From Bradyrhizobium sp. U87765 SZCCT0048 (GTDB taxonomy: Bacteria > Pseudomonadota > Alphaproteobacteria > Rhizobiales > Xanthobacteraceae), in assembly GCF_018131225.1 (NCBI RefSeq), contig NZ_JAFCMM010000005.1, positions 682,001-746,000 on the forward strand: DNA of 64,000 nucleotides. Direction: 5' to 3'. Position 1 is the first letter of the stretch. Every line of letters begins with the position of its first letter. The notes below the pieces were generated by a model. That model worked only from the letters and a program-made list of their open reading frames with translations, did no database searches and was not told where the DNA came from. The translations under genes were made by a program, and so were the position numbers. This document shows, one piece after another, positions 47,464-55,871 of this stretch.

Positions 47464-47880
47464 ATGACGACCGGAACGCCTGGCTCGGCGGCGCGCCAGA
47501 ACAACACCCAGCAGGTGCACTACCTGCGCTTTGCCGTGAACTACAACGATCCCAACATCGCCAACGGCGTCGGCAAGCAGTGGCTGCCCAGAGGCGCGAT
47601 CATCACCTCGACTTCGGTGTATGTCGCCACGCCCTTCAATGCTGCCACCACCAACGTGCTGACGGTCGGCACCACGGCCGGCGGCAGCAACCTCGTGGCG
47701 GCGGCCGATGTCGACGAGACCACGCAGGCGATCACCAACGGCGTCAAGCCGACTGGCACCGCGCTCGGCCCGCTGGCGGCGGACACGCAGGTGTTCGTCA
47801 CCTTCGCCCAGACCGGCGCCGCGGCGACCGCGGGCGCCGCCGTGGTGATCATCCACTACATCCCGAACAACGATCTGTGA
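47464..47880 (+). CDS. phage head-associated protein, hypothetical
   Basis: 138 residues, Thr/Ala/Val/Gly-rich beta protein (Val-His-Tyr-Leu-Arg-Phe-Ala-Val-Asn-Tyr-Asn-Asp; ends Val-Val-Ile-Ile-His-Tyr-Ile-Pro-Asn). Placed right after the capsid gene, so a capsid decoration or cement role is plausible. ATG 47464 has GAAAGGA upstream. Confidence 0.7.
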   Translation: MTTGTPGSAARQNNTQQVHYLRFAVNYNDPNIANGVGKQWLPRGAIITSTSVYVATPFNAATTNVLTVGTTAGGSNLVAAADVDETTQAITNGVKPTGTALGPLAADTQVFVTFAQTGAAATAGAAVVIIHYIPNNDL

Positions 47881-47964
47881 TGGATCCAGCCCTGTTCCTG
47901 ATGCACTTCGGCGCGGCGGCTCTCGAGCCGCCCGCCATCCTGCCCCCAGTGAAGGCGATGACCG

Positions 47965-48594
47965 ATGACAACGCTGCTCGACCTGCAGACCCGGATCGCG
48001 ACCGACCTGACGCGCACGGACCTGACCAGCCAGATCGCCAGCGCGGTCGCCGACGCCATCGCGTTCTACGGCCGGCAGCGGTTCTGGTTCAACGTGACGC
48101 GGAGCCAGACGTTTCAGACCGTCGTCGGCCAGCAGGCGTACACCGCAAGCGACCTCGCCGCGATCCCGAACATCGTCAAGATTGACGCGCTGTTCATTCC
48201 GCAGGGCCAGAGCATCTATCCGCTCGACCGTTACGAGCCGGCGGATTTCGAGGTGGTCGCGGGCGGCATGAGCGGCGGCGGCAAGCCGCGCGCCTTCACC
48301 TATATCGACCAGTCCATCCTGCTGTGGCCGGTGCCATCAGCCGTCTACACCCTGCGGCCGCACATGCACTACAAGCTGCCGGCGCTGGTCAACCCGACCG
48401 ACAGCAATGCATGGACGACCGACGCGGAGGAACTGATCCGCACCCACGCCAAGATGCTGCTTTACATCGACGTGCTGGAAGATCCCGACGGCATGCAGCG
48501 CATGGCAGCGAAGCTGACGGACCTGCTCGCCGCGCTGCGCTCGGAAAGCTCGTCGCGGCAGTCGAACGGCATCATTCAGGGGACGGATTTCTAG
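47965..48594 (+). CDS. phage head-tail adaptor-like protein
   Basis: 209 residues. Helical N-terminus (Leu-Leu-Asp-Leu-Gln-Thr-Arg-Ile-Ala-Thr-Asp-Leu) followed by Phe-Trp-Phe-Asn, a beta segment and Arg-Thr-His-Ala-Lys-Met-Leu-Leu-Tyr; this layout fits the adaptor proteins that join portal and tail nozzle in short-tailed phages. Between 47881 and 47964 a short overlapping frame starts at ATG 47880 but I do not trust it. Confidence 0.7.
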   Translation: MTTLLDLQTRIATDLTRTDLTSQIASAVADAIAFYGRQRFWFNVTRSQTFQTVVGQQAYTASDLAAIPNIVKIDALFIPQGQSIYPLDRYEPADFEVVAGGMSGGGKPRAFTYIDQSILLWPVPSAVYTLRPHMHYKLPALVNPTDSNAWTTDAEELIRTHAKMLLYIDVLEDPDGMQRMAAKLTDLLAALRSESSSRQSNGIIQGTDF

Positions 48595-48596
48595 CC

Positions 48597-48770
48597 CCTC
48601 ATGGTGAGGAGCGCGGCGAGGCCGCGTGTCTCCATCCATGAGGCCGATGGACGGCGCCGCAGTTTACTCCGTCATCCTGAGGGGATGAACGGCCGAGGTG
48701 GCGCCGTCCGGGCCGTTGCCCTTCGAGGCGCGCGAGGGCGCGCACCTCAGGGTGACGGATCACGTCCCGC
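48597..48770. repeat. mosaic host-type repeat between phage genes
   Basis: The 174-bp gap before the nozzle gene contains nested inverted pieces: CTCATGG (48600-48606) with CCATGAG downstream, and GTCATCCTGAGG with CCTCAGGGTGAC near the end. This is the text of a dispersed intergenic repeat common in Bradyrhizobium-group genomes. It appears to have landed in the phage block. Confidence 0.6.
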
Positions 48771-48793
48771 GCGCATTTCAAGGATTTCTGCCG

Positions 48794-50500
48794 ATGCCCC
48801 TGATCCCCTTCGGCGAGTACCGGCCGGACGTATCCGACTACGAAGCGGCGACGGAGCGCGATGCGCAGAACGTGGTGCCACGGGCGGACGGCTTCGGCCC
48901 ATTCCCGAGCCTGCTGGCGCTGTCGCAATCGCTCGGCGGCCAGTGCCGCGGCGCGTTCCAGACATTCAAGACCGATGGTTCGGTGATCGTGTTCGCGGCG
49001 ACCGCAACCGACCTTTATGTGATGAACAACATCACCTTTGGCTGGGCGCGCGTGTCGCAGGGCGGGGCGTCCTATTCGGCGGTGCCGGCCTCCGACCAGT
49101 GGCGGTTCGCGCAGTTCAACAACCTGGTGATGGCGGTGCAAGCCAACGTCGTGCCGCAGGTGTACGACATCAGTTCGGCGACCGCGTTCGCCAATCTCAA
49201 CGGCTCGCCACCGCAGGCGCGCTATATCGACGTCGTCGGCCGTTTCGTCGTGCTGTCCGGCCTCGTCAGCAATCCGCAGCGGGTGCAGTGGTCCGGCCTC
49301 AACGACATCAACTCGGCGACGTCGTGGACGCCGGGCGTCAACCAGGCGGACTATCAGGACCTGCCCGATGGCGGCTTCGTGCGCGGCGTCGCCGGCGGCG
49401 AAACCGGCATCATCCTGCAGGACAACGCCATTCGCCGGATGACCTACATCCCGGGCTCGCCGATCATCTTCCAGATCGAGCGATTGTCACAGGATAAAGG
49501 CCTGTTCGGGCCATACTCGCTGGTGCGCGCCGGGCAACTCGTGTTCTTCTATTCGTCGCAGGGTTTTCAGCGCATCGATCCCGGCGGCTTCCCGACGCCG
49601 ATCGGCCGCGAGCGCGTCGACCGCACGTTTCTCGCCGACCTCGACACCAACAATCTGCAGATGTTCCTGGGCACCGCTGATCCGCGCAGCTCGCGCATCC
49701 TGTGGGCTTACAAGAGCGTCAACGGCACGGCGAACCAGTTCGACAAGGTGCTGTGCTACGACTGGGTGCTCGACAAGTTCACCACCATCAAGGTCGGCGG
49801 CGAATACCTGCTGCAGGTGGCACAGCCCGGCGTGACGCTGGAAGCGCTGGACGCCATCGCGCCGGGCGCCTTGGCGGTGACCGGGGCTGCCAACAGCGGC
49901 AGCGGCCAGATCCGCCTGCAGGTGGCGTCGACGGCGCGCTGGGCCGGAATGCCCAATGTCTTCGCCTCGATTTCCGGCGTCACCGGCACCACGGAGGCCA
50001 ACGGCAACTGGTGGATCACGCTGGTCGATAACACCCACTTCGACCTGTATGGCTCTGTGTTCGCCCATGCTTATACCGGCGGCGGCCTCGTCGGCGGCTC
50101 GCTCGATGCGATGACACAGTCGCTCGATAGTTTTGCCTCGGCATCGCCGATCGAGCTGGCCGCGTTCGACGCCGGCCACATGCTCAATTTTTTCCGCGGC
50201 GCCAACCTCGAGGCGACGCTGGAAAGCGCCGAGCAGGGCACGGACGGCCGCCGGCTCAAGATTCGGGGTTTTCGCCCGGTGACGGATGCGCCGACGCTTT
50301 ACGGCTCGGCCTCGGCCCGGGAGAACCAGCAGCAGGCGGTGACGGCCGGCAGCGAAAGCCTGATCAACCCGATCACCGGCAAGTGCGACTTGCTCAAGGA
50401 CACCCGCTACAGCCGCTACAAGGTGCGTATCCCCGCCGGCACCGCCTGGTCCTTCATCGCGGGCGTCGAGCCCGACACGATTGCGACCGGCAAGCGATAA
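48794..50500 (+). CDS. phage tail nozzle/stabilisation-like structural protein
   Basis: 568 residues, mostly beta. Start Pro-Leu-Ile-Pro-Phe-Gly-Glu-Tyr-Arg-Pro-Asp-Val-Ser-Asp-Tyr and multiple Gly/Ser/Trp blade-like segments (Ile-Asp-Val-Val-Gly-Arg-Phe-Val-Val-Leu-Ser-Gly) resemble the beta-propeller nozzle proteins of podoviruses. Placed directly after the adaptor gene, as expected. ATG 48794. Confidence 0.75.
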   Translation: MPLIPFGEYRPDVSDYEAATERDAQNVVPRADGFGPFPSLLALSQSLGGQCRGAFQTFKTDGSVIVFAATATDLYVMNNITFGWARVSQGGASYSAVPASDQWRFAQFNNLVMAVQANVVPQVYDISSATAFANLNGSPPQARYIDVVGRFVVLSGLVSNPQRVQWSGLNDINSATSWTPGVNQADYQDLPDGGFVRGVAGGETGIILQDNAIRRMTYIPGSPIIFQIERLSQDKGLFGPYSLVRAGQLVFFYSSQGFQRIDPGGFPTPIGRERVDRTFLADLDTNNLQMFLGTADPRSSRILWAYKSVNGTANQFDKVLCYDWVLDKFTTIKVGGEYLLQVAQPGVTLEALDAIAPGALAVTGAANSGSGQIRLQVASTARWAGMPNVFASISGVTGTTEANGNWWITLVDNTHFDLYGSVFAHAYTGGGLVGGSLDAMTQSLDSFASASPIELAAFDAGHMLNFFRGANLEATLESAEQGTDGRRLKIRGFRPVTDAPTLYGSASARENQQQAVTAGSESLINPITGKCDLLKDTRYSRYKVRIPAGTAWSFIAGVEPDTIATGKR

Positions 50501-50508
50501 GGCAGACG

Positions 50509-50835
50509 ATGACCGCCATCCCCAGACTGTTCAGCGTCTCGACGCAGGAAAAAGATCTGTCGCGCTATGCGCTGGCGATCCAGCAGCTCGGCGCAGGCCG
50601 CACCAACGCCGCCGGCAGCGTGACGCTGGCGGCCAACGCCACCAGCACCACGCTGGCCGCGCCCAACTGCGCCGCCGGCAGCTCGGTGTTCCTGACTCCG
50701 GCCACCGCCAACGCCGCGGCCGAGTTCAAGAACGGCACGCTGTATGTGAGCGCGGTGGCCAACGGCGCGTTCACGCTGACGCATTCGAACAATAGCCAGA
50801 CCGACCGGCGGTTTTTTTATGTCGCGCTCGGCTGA
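50509..50835 (+). CDS. small phage structural protein, hypothetical
   Basis: 108 residues from ATG 50509, nine bp after the nozzle stop. Ala/Thr/Asn-rich with repeated Thr-Ala/Ala-Asn patterns and an aromatic end (Arg-Arg-Phe-Phe-Tyr-Val-Ala-Leu-Gly). Unknown role; overlaps the next gene by 17 bp. Confidence 0.65.
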   Translation: MTAIPRLFSVSTQEKDLSRYALAIQQLGAGRTNAAGSVTLAANATSTTLAAPNCAAGSSVFLTPATANAAAEFKNGTLYVSAVANGAFTLTHSNNSQTDRRFFYVALG

Positions 50836-51229
50836 AACGCTGTGCGTGCCGCCGGAGCGGGTGGCGCTGGTGTGGCCGCATGTCGAGGGCTTCCTTGGCG
50901 CGGCCTGCGCGCGCAGCGGCGATTGGACGCTGGAAGCGCTGCGCGGCGCTCTCGACCGTGTCGAGATGCTGCTGTGGGTGCTGTGGGACGGAGAGGCGTT
51001 CCGCGCCGCGGCGGTGACGGAAGTGATGATCGTACCGCGCGGCAAGATCTGCCGCATCGTTGTTTGCGGTGGCCGCCGCGCGACCTCCTGGCCGCATGCG
51101 CTGGCGCCGATCGAAGCTTATGCCCGAGAACTCGGCTGCACCGCGATGCGCGTCGATGGACGGCGCGGCTGGCAGCGGGTGCTCGACAATTACGCCATGC
51201 AATGGATCACGCTGGAAAAGAGGCTCTGA
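50819..51229 (+). CDS. phage protein, GNAT-like fold suspected
   Basis: 136 residues. Val-Trp-Pro-His-Val-Glu-Gly-Phe-Leu near the start, a Trp-rich strand (Leu-Leu-Trp-Val-Leu-Trp-Asp-Gly) and Val-Asp-Gly-Arg-Arg-Gly-Trp-Gln-Arg-Val-Leu-Asp-Asn-Tyr. The layout recalls small acetyltransferase-like proteins encoded in phage tail regions, but acetyl-CoA motif is not clear. Overlapping starts show tight operon structure. Confidence 0.6.
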   Translation: MSRSAETLCVPPERVALVWPHVEGFLGAACARSGDWTLEALRGALDRVEMLLWVLWDGEAFRAAAVTEVMIVPRGKICRIVVCGGRRATSWPHALAPIEAYARELGCTAMRVDGRRGWQRVLDNYAMQWITLEKRL

Positions 51230-51230
51230 T

Positions 51231-52328
51231 ATGGGCGGAAGTTCGCAACAGACCACACAAAGCACGTCGCAAACATCGCCTTACGCGCCGGCAAAGGGAC
51301 CCCTCGACAATATTCTGGGGCAGCTTGGGGGCCAGGCATCCAACGCCGGCCTGACGCCGACCGAGAACAACGCCCTCAACACGCTGCAGACCAATGCGGC
51401 AGGTGGCAACCCCTATGCCGGCGCGATCGGCAATCTCGCCACCAATATGTTGAATGGCGGCGGCGCAAAGGCCAACGATGGCAACATCAGCGCCAATCTC
51501 GCCAACTATCAGGGCATGCTGGCGCCCTATGCCAATGGCAGCATGATCGGCAAGAACACCGCGCTGCAGGGCCAGCTCGATCAGATCCGCCAGGAAGTCA
51601 GCAACCAGGTGAACTCGCAGTTCGCTGCGGCCGGCCGCGATGGTTCGGCGGCCAACCTGCAGGCGCTGGGCCGCGGCATCGCCCAGGGCACGGCGCCGGT
51701 GATCGCGTCACAGTACAACCAGGACGTCGCCAACCAGCTCAACGCAGCGAACGGCCTCTACGGCGCCGGCAACAGCACCTACGGTCTGTTGAATCAGAAC
51801 CAGCAGGCCGCCAATGCCAACGCCCAGGCCGGCGCTGGCATCGGCTCGGCTGCGCTCGACGCCAACAACTGGGGCGCCAACCAGCAGCTCGCGGCGGAAG
51901 CGCAACGGCGCGGCATTCCCGTACAAAACCTCTCGACGCTGTTGGGATCGATTTCACCGGTGGCGCAGGCCTTCGGCACGCAGTCGGGAACGTCGGTCAG
52001 TGAGACCAAGGATGATCCCATGAAGACTATTATGTCTGGCGTTCTCGGGGGCCTCACGCTGGCCAGCAAGTTCAGCGACGCGCGATTGAAGGAGGACATC
52101 GCTCGGGTCGGTGCACTTGCCGATGGCACGCCGGTCTATCGCTATCGTTTCCGTGGTTCGCCACAGTTCGAAATCGGCTTGATCGCACAAGAGGTCGAGC
52201 AACGCATGCCAGATGCCGTGAGTGAGTTCCGCGGCGCCAAGATGGTCGACTATGCACTTGCGACCGAGAGAGCCGTCGCAATCGCAAATGCAAGCGCTGC
52301 TCATCACATTGAAGTGGAGACTGTCTGA
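51231..52328 (+). CDS. phage virion protein with C-terminal S74 chaperone domain
   Basis: 365 residues. Residues 1-270 are Asn/Gln/Ala/Gly-rich and low complexity (Gln-Leu-Asp-Gln-Ile-Arg-Gln-Glu-Val-Ser-Asn-Gln-Val), like ejection or tail-interior proteins. From 282 comes Ser-Asp-Ala-Arg-Leu-Lys-Glu-Asp-Ile, the start of the peptidase S74 intramolecular chaperone (Ser282/Lys287 dyad), with Ile-Gly-Leu-Ile-Ala-Gln-Glu-Val-Glu later. S74 domains trimerise a fibre and then cut themselves off. Finding it here rather than on the tail fibre is odd. Confidence 0.8.
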   Translation: MGGSSQQTTQSTSQTSPYAPAKGPLDNILGQLGGQASNAGLTPTENNALNTLQTNAAGGNPYAGAIGNLATNMLNGGGAKANDGNISANLANYQGMLAPYANGSMIGKNTALQGQLDQIRQEVSNQVNSQFAAAGRDGSAANLQALGRGIAQGTAPVIASQYNQDVANQLNAANGLYGAGNSTYGLLNQNQQAANANAQAGAGIGSAALDANNWGANQQLAAEAQRRGIPVQNLSTLLGSISPVAQAFGTQSGTSVSETKDDPMKTIMSGVLGGLTLASKFSDARLKEDIARVGALADGTPVYRYRFRGSPQFEIGLIAQEVEQRMPDAVSEFRGAKMVDYALATERAVAIANASAAHHIEVETV

Positions 52329-53089
52329 TGGCTGATTTCGATTTCCTCTCTGGTCTCGGTGGCGCATCGGGCTTCCCCGGTTTGCTTGGACTGCATCCTG
52401 ACTGGTTTCAATCGCTGCGATCGATGTCGTCGTCACCGGTTGCCGGCTCTAACGACGCAACTCCGCAGCTACCAGCAGCGTCGGTTGGCGCTTCGGCTGC
52501 ATCCGCCGGCCCACCGCTTCAGAATTCGCCAGCGTCCGGGCCGGATGCGCCTGCAGGTCCCGCGAATGACGCTTCGCTGGGCGGCTTCCTTGGCGGCGTA
52601 CGTGACAAGATCAACGCCAACTCGAACGCATTGCTTGGCTTTGCCAGCGGTCTTGCTGGGGGGCGCTCTTGGGCGGATGGGCTCAGCAAGGGCTTTGCTG
52701 GTGCGGCTCAAGGCGCTCAGGCTGACTCGAAGCCGGCCTCCCAGCAGGACCTCTACAATGCGCTGGTGAAAAACAATGTACCCCGCGAACAAGCGATTGC
52801 AGCTATTCGATCAGGCAACAGCGATGTTTTGAAATTCATGTTGCAGAAGTACGGGAGAGTCGCGACAGGAGCGTCGTTCTCCGATGCTGCTGGTCCATCT
52901 TCATCTTCCGGCAGCGGCTCTCGCAGCTCATCTTCAAGTGTCACGCCGAGTGCAGCGATCGGTCCACCGGACGATACCACCTCGGCTTCTATTGCCAACG
53001 CCAAAGCTGCAATTGCCGCCAATCCGACAGCCCGCAGCGCCGTGGTTGCTCGGCTGCAGGCCAACGGCATCGATACGTCGAACTTATAG
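52328..53089 (+). CDS. hypothetical phage internal protein
   Basis: 253 residues; its start shares one base with the previous stop (TGATGG). Gly/Ala/Ser/Pro-rich, a helical middle (Gln-Gln-Asp-Leu-Tyr-Asn-Ala-Leu-Val-Lys-Asn-Asn-Val) and a Ser run (Ser-Ser-Ser-Ser-Gly-Ser). Lower GC than the head genes. Likely an ejection protein; not recognised. Confidence 0.6.
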   Translation: MADFDFLSGLGGASGFPGLLGLHPDWFQSLRSMSSSPVAGSNDATPQLPAASVGASAASAGPPLQNSPASGPDAPAGPANDASLGGFLGGVRDKINANSNALLGFASGLAGGRSWADGLSKGFAGAAQGAQADSKPASQQDLYNALVKNNVPREQAIAAIRSGNSDVLKFMLQKYGRVATGASFSDAAGPSSSSGSGSRSSSSSVTPSAAIGPPDDTTSASIANAKAAIAANPTARSAVVARLQANGIDTSNL

Positions 53090-53134
53090 TCAACGTTCTT
53101 TCGTCGTATAACCTTTCAGATTGAGTGGTGACAA

Positions 53135-54004
53135 ATGGTTACATCTTTCGATCGAGCGCTGACGTTCGACGACTTGATTGTCCCTGGAGAGAATGACGCG
53201 CTCCGGCTAGGCGGCGTTGGAATGGTTCGGTCCTCCCAAGGGGATCTTCGGCTGGATCCTGGGCATGATGCAGAGGTGCGTTCCGCATTCGAAAAGATGC
53301 CGCGACAAGCGACCGCTCGAGAACAAATTGTTCGGGACGGTGTGTTTGCCGCGGGGGCTAGGCCACTCCAATATCTGGAGATGGCAGAAGCCAATCGCAG
53401 CCAGCCCGATCTCCAATTCGCCAGAGATCTGCAGCAATTCCAGCCGAAATACATGCCGAACGCCAGATCCTATACGCCAGAAATCGATGCTGGCGATGTA
53501 GCGAAATCCGCGGGCATAGGTTTAGTGAACGGTGGCATAAAGATCGCAGGTGCGCTACCGGACCTGAGTGCAGGAATAACGGATCTGACGGGGCGTTATC
53601 TGTTTGATCCTGTTCTGCGCGCGATCTTGGGCCCCCCACCCGAATTGAGGGGGCGTCCTCCATTCGACATTGATAAGTTCTTCGGTAGCGAAAATATTCG
53701 CAAGGGAGTTGAGCGTTTCACAGGCGAATTTTATCAACCAAGGACTGCTGCGGGGCGGTACGCTGAAACCATAGGCGAGCTGGCGCCGCTTCCGCTAGCG
53801 AGTGGAGGTGCCGGGATCGTTCGTGGGGGTGCTGGTCTGGCCGATGCTATTAGGCAAGTTGGAATAGATGCGATCCTTCCCGGGTTGCTGACTCAGGGCG
53901 TCCGTGAGTATGCTCCCGACTCCCCTGCGGGTTCGGTGGTTCGATATGCTTACCCGGTCGTGCGCCGTGGTCTTCCGTTCGCGCTTGCGGCAAGGCGTTA
54001 TTGA
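53135..54004 (+). CDS. phage internal protein, possibly truncated
   Basis: 289 residues. Segment Arg-Thr-Ala-Ala-Gly-Arg-Tyr-Ala-Glu-Thr-Ile-Gly-Glu-Leu-Ala-Pro (about 206-221) is typical of the N-terminal part of very large phage internal/ejection proteins that run to over 1000 residues. Here the frame ends just after Gly-Leu-Pro-Phe-Ala-Leu-Ala-Ala-Arg-Arg-Tyr, followed by a 277-bp decayed stretch. So it looks like the surviving front of a bigger gene. Lower GC than neighbours. Confidence 0.6.
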   Translation: MVTSFDRALTFDDLIVPGENDALRLGGVGMVRSSQGDLRLDPGHDAEVRSAFEKMPRQATAREQIVRDGVFAAGARPLQYLEMAEANRSQPDLQFARDLQQFQPKYMPNARSYTPEIDAGDVAKSAGIGLVNGGIKIAGALPDLSAGITDLTGRYLFDPVLRAILGPPPELRGRPPFDIDKFFGSENIRKGVERFTGEFYQPRTAAGRYAETIGELAPLPLASGGAGIVRGGAGLADAIRQVGIDAILPGLLTQGVREYAPDSPAGSVVRYAYPVVRRGLPFALAARRY

Positions 54005-54094
54005 GGTTCAAAGATCTTCCTCCGCGTGCGATCTTTGCGAAGGGGCATACCCATCGGAGCGCCCCATCAAATGTCGTATCAATTAGCCCCATAG

Positions 54095-54319
54095 CGCCCC
54101 GCTCATCAGGCGCCGAGCCTTCATAAGGAAGTCTTCGGGAGGGGCTTCTATCCACGTCGGGAGTACGGCGATTCCTGGCGAAGTGCTGGACAGATGAAGC
54201 CGCTCGAACGCAACTCTATGGGAAAGAGTGGCGGTGCTGCGACAGATCAGATGTTGGCGAGGCGCCCCGCCGTGAAGCTCATCAGTCAGATGGGGCTGAT
54301 GACTGACGTCGCCGCCTGA
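54095..54319 (+). pseudogene. possible remnant of a phage protein C-terminus
   Basis: An open plus-strand frame without a start (54095-54319) encodes a plausible protein end (Phe-Gly-Arg-Gly-Phe-Tyr-Pro-Arg-Arg-Glu-Tyr-Gly-Asp-Ser-Trp), closing with Met-Thr-Asp-Val-Ala-Ala. It could be the detached tail of the 53135 gene. It overlaps the minus-strand gene at 54282. Weak evidence; CAAAGATC/GATCTTTG nearby (54009-54037) forms a hairpin. Confidence 0.25.
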
Positions 54320-54620
54320 CGCGCCGCGCAATCTCCCAGGTGAGGCCCGCCAGGAAAGCCGTGACAACAAGGCCGATGAAGATCGCCAGCGGCTTGCCGT
54401 CCGGAGACATGATCTCATCGATGAAGGCGCTTGCTGCGGTGATCGCGAGTGAGCCCGTCAGAATGATGCCGATCGCGGCAGACGTACTGACGAGCAGGGC
54501 TGGCAAGCCGACGAGCGGAATGCCCGAAATGATGCCAAAGGCGTCGGCAATCAGGGCCGTGGTTTCAAAAGGGTGGCGCTGAGTTTTTGGTGCGCTGCGG
54601 ATGGACGGCAACTTGCTCAT
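54282..54620 (-). CDS. two-helix membrane protein in the phage tail region
   Basis: 112 residues from ATG 54620 (GGAGGCC upstream on the minus strand). Two helices at ~28-60 and ~78-97 (Ala-Ile-Phe-Ile-Gly-Leu-Val-Val-Thr-Ala-Phe-Leu-Ala-Gly) and an Arg-rich C-terminus (Arg-Arg-Val-Arg-Arg-Arg-Arg). Antisense to the phage genes; unknown, perhaps a moron gene such as superinfection exclusion. Confidence 0.6.
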   Translation of the reverse strand: MSKLPSIRSAPKTQRHPFETTALIADAFGIISGIPLVGLPALLVSTSAAIGIILTGSLAITAASAFIDEIMSPDGKPLAIFIGLVVTAFLAGLTWEIARRVRRRRQSSAPSD

Positions 54621-54836
54621 GGTGCGGCCTCCTTCGGACCGCTGTCGTTTTCGCCATCAGGGCGCGCCGCCGCGGCGGGATTGTGGCGCCCCTTCTACTG
54701 CCGCGGGTCGTTGACCTGCGGCATCTTGTCTTCCGTGCTGCAGCACAAACGTGCCGGTGTGACTGCGCCGACGGCGCGACGGACACCTTCACATCCCGTT
54801 TCACCAGTTGACCGACGATTGAATCGAGAGGCCACC

Positions 54837-55871
54837 ATGACGTTCTGGAAGTGGAGCCGCACGGCTGCCAACAACGCCAACGCCGATCCGAGCTGCCCGT
54901 TTCCCGAAGGAATGGCGCCTTCGGCCGTGAACGACGGCACACGCGGTATGATGGCTGCGGCCGCAAAATACCGCGATGATATCGCCGGCGCGATCGTCAC
55001 GACGGGGACGGCGACCGCCTACAATATCTCGAGCTATCAGGGCTTCGACTCACTGGCACATCTCGATGGCCAGCAGATTGCGTTCGTGCCGCATGCGACG
55101 AACAGCGACAAGTGCACCTTGAGCGTCGATGGCCTGACAGCAGCGCCGATCCACTATCAGCCAGGCGTCGAGGTTCCGTCGGGGACCCTGGTGCAGGGAA
55201 CGCCGTATGTCGTCACCTATTTTGCGACAGCGAACGAGTTTATCCTGCGTGGGATCGCTGGCAATCCGTTCTATGTACCGGTCGGCGGCCTCATTCCGTA
55301 CATCTCTGGCGGTGTGCCAAACTCCGCATTCGTGCTGCCCTATGGTCAGCCGATTTCGAGGACCATTTATTCCGTGCTGTTCGGCATGATCGGGACGGCC
55401 TATGGCGCCGGGGACGGAACTTCGACGTTCAACATCCCGGATCTCCGCGGACGCGTCATCGCTGGTCTTGATGGCATGGGAGGCTCGTCAGTCCTTGGTT
55501 ACATCTCGACAGCCGGCAGCGGCATCAACGGCGCCACGATCGGCGCCACAGGTGGTAGCCAAAACCATGCGATTGGGCAGGTCAATCTGCCGAACGTCGG
55601 GCTCGGCGTTACAGTAGCAGACAACCGTACCTTTACTTCGACTGGAACAAGCATTGGTGAGCAGTTTCAGGCGATGCCTTTGCCGCCAGGTGGCGGCGCC
55701 GGAACTGCGATGGCGCTGAGTGCGGGGGGGACACCGCGAACTGTCGTCATCAACCCTAGCACTAATAGCATCTCGGGAGGGACTACGTCGATGAACGGCA
55801 ATGTCACGCAGGCTGCTCTTTGGACGATGCCGCCGACGATCGTTCTACCGATGCTGTTGCGGGTGATTTAG
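54837..55871 (+). CDS. phage tail fibre with collar domain
   Basis: 344 residues. N-terminus Met-Thr-Phe-Trp-Lys-Trp-Ser-Arg-Thr-Ala-Ala-Asn-Asn-Ala is the typical start of this fibre group; the Collar domain follows at ~140-205 (Gly-Gly-Leu-Ile-Pro-Tyr, Asn-Ser-Ala-Phe-Val-Leu-Pro-Tyr-Gly-Gln-Pro-Ile-Ser, Phe-Asn-Ile-Pro-Asp-Leu-Arg-Gly-Arg-Val). The C-terminus may contact the receptor. The last 68 bp overlap antisense with the acyltransferase gene. Confidence 0.9.
   Translation: MTFWKWSRTAANNANADPSCPFPEGMAPSAVNDGTRGMMAAAAKYRDDIAGAIVTTGTATAYNISSYQGFDSLAHLDGQQIAFVPHATNSDKCTLSVDGLTAAPIHYQPGVEVPSGTLVQGTPYVVTYFATANEFILRGIAGNPFYVPVGGLIPYISGGVPNSAFVLPYGQPISRTIYSVLFGMIGTAYGAGDGTSTFNIPDLRGRVIAGLDGMGGSSVLGYISTAGSGINGATIGATGGSQNHAIGQVNLPNVGLGVTVADNRTFTSTGTSIGEQFQAMPLPPGGGAGTAMALSAGGTPRTVVINPSTNSISGGTTSMNGNVTQAALWTMPPTIVLPMLLRVI

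Noticed and set aside
47880..47964. Short frame starting at ATG 47880 between the head protein and adaptor genes
   Set aside because: It runs on into the adaptor gene in another frame and turns into low-complexity text.
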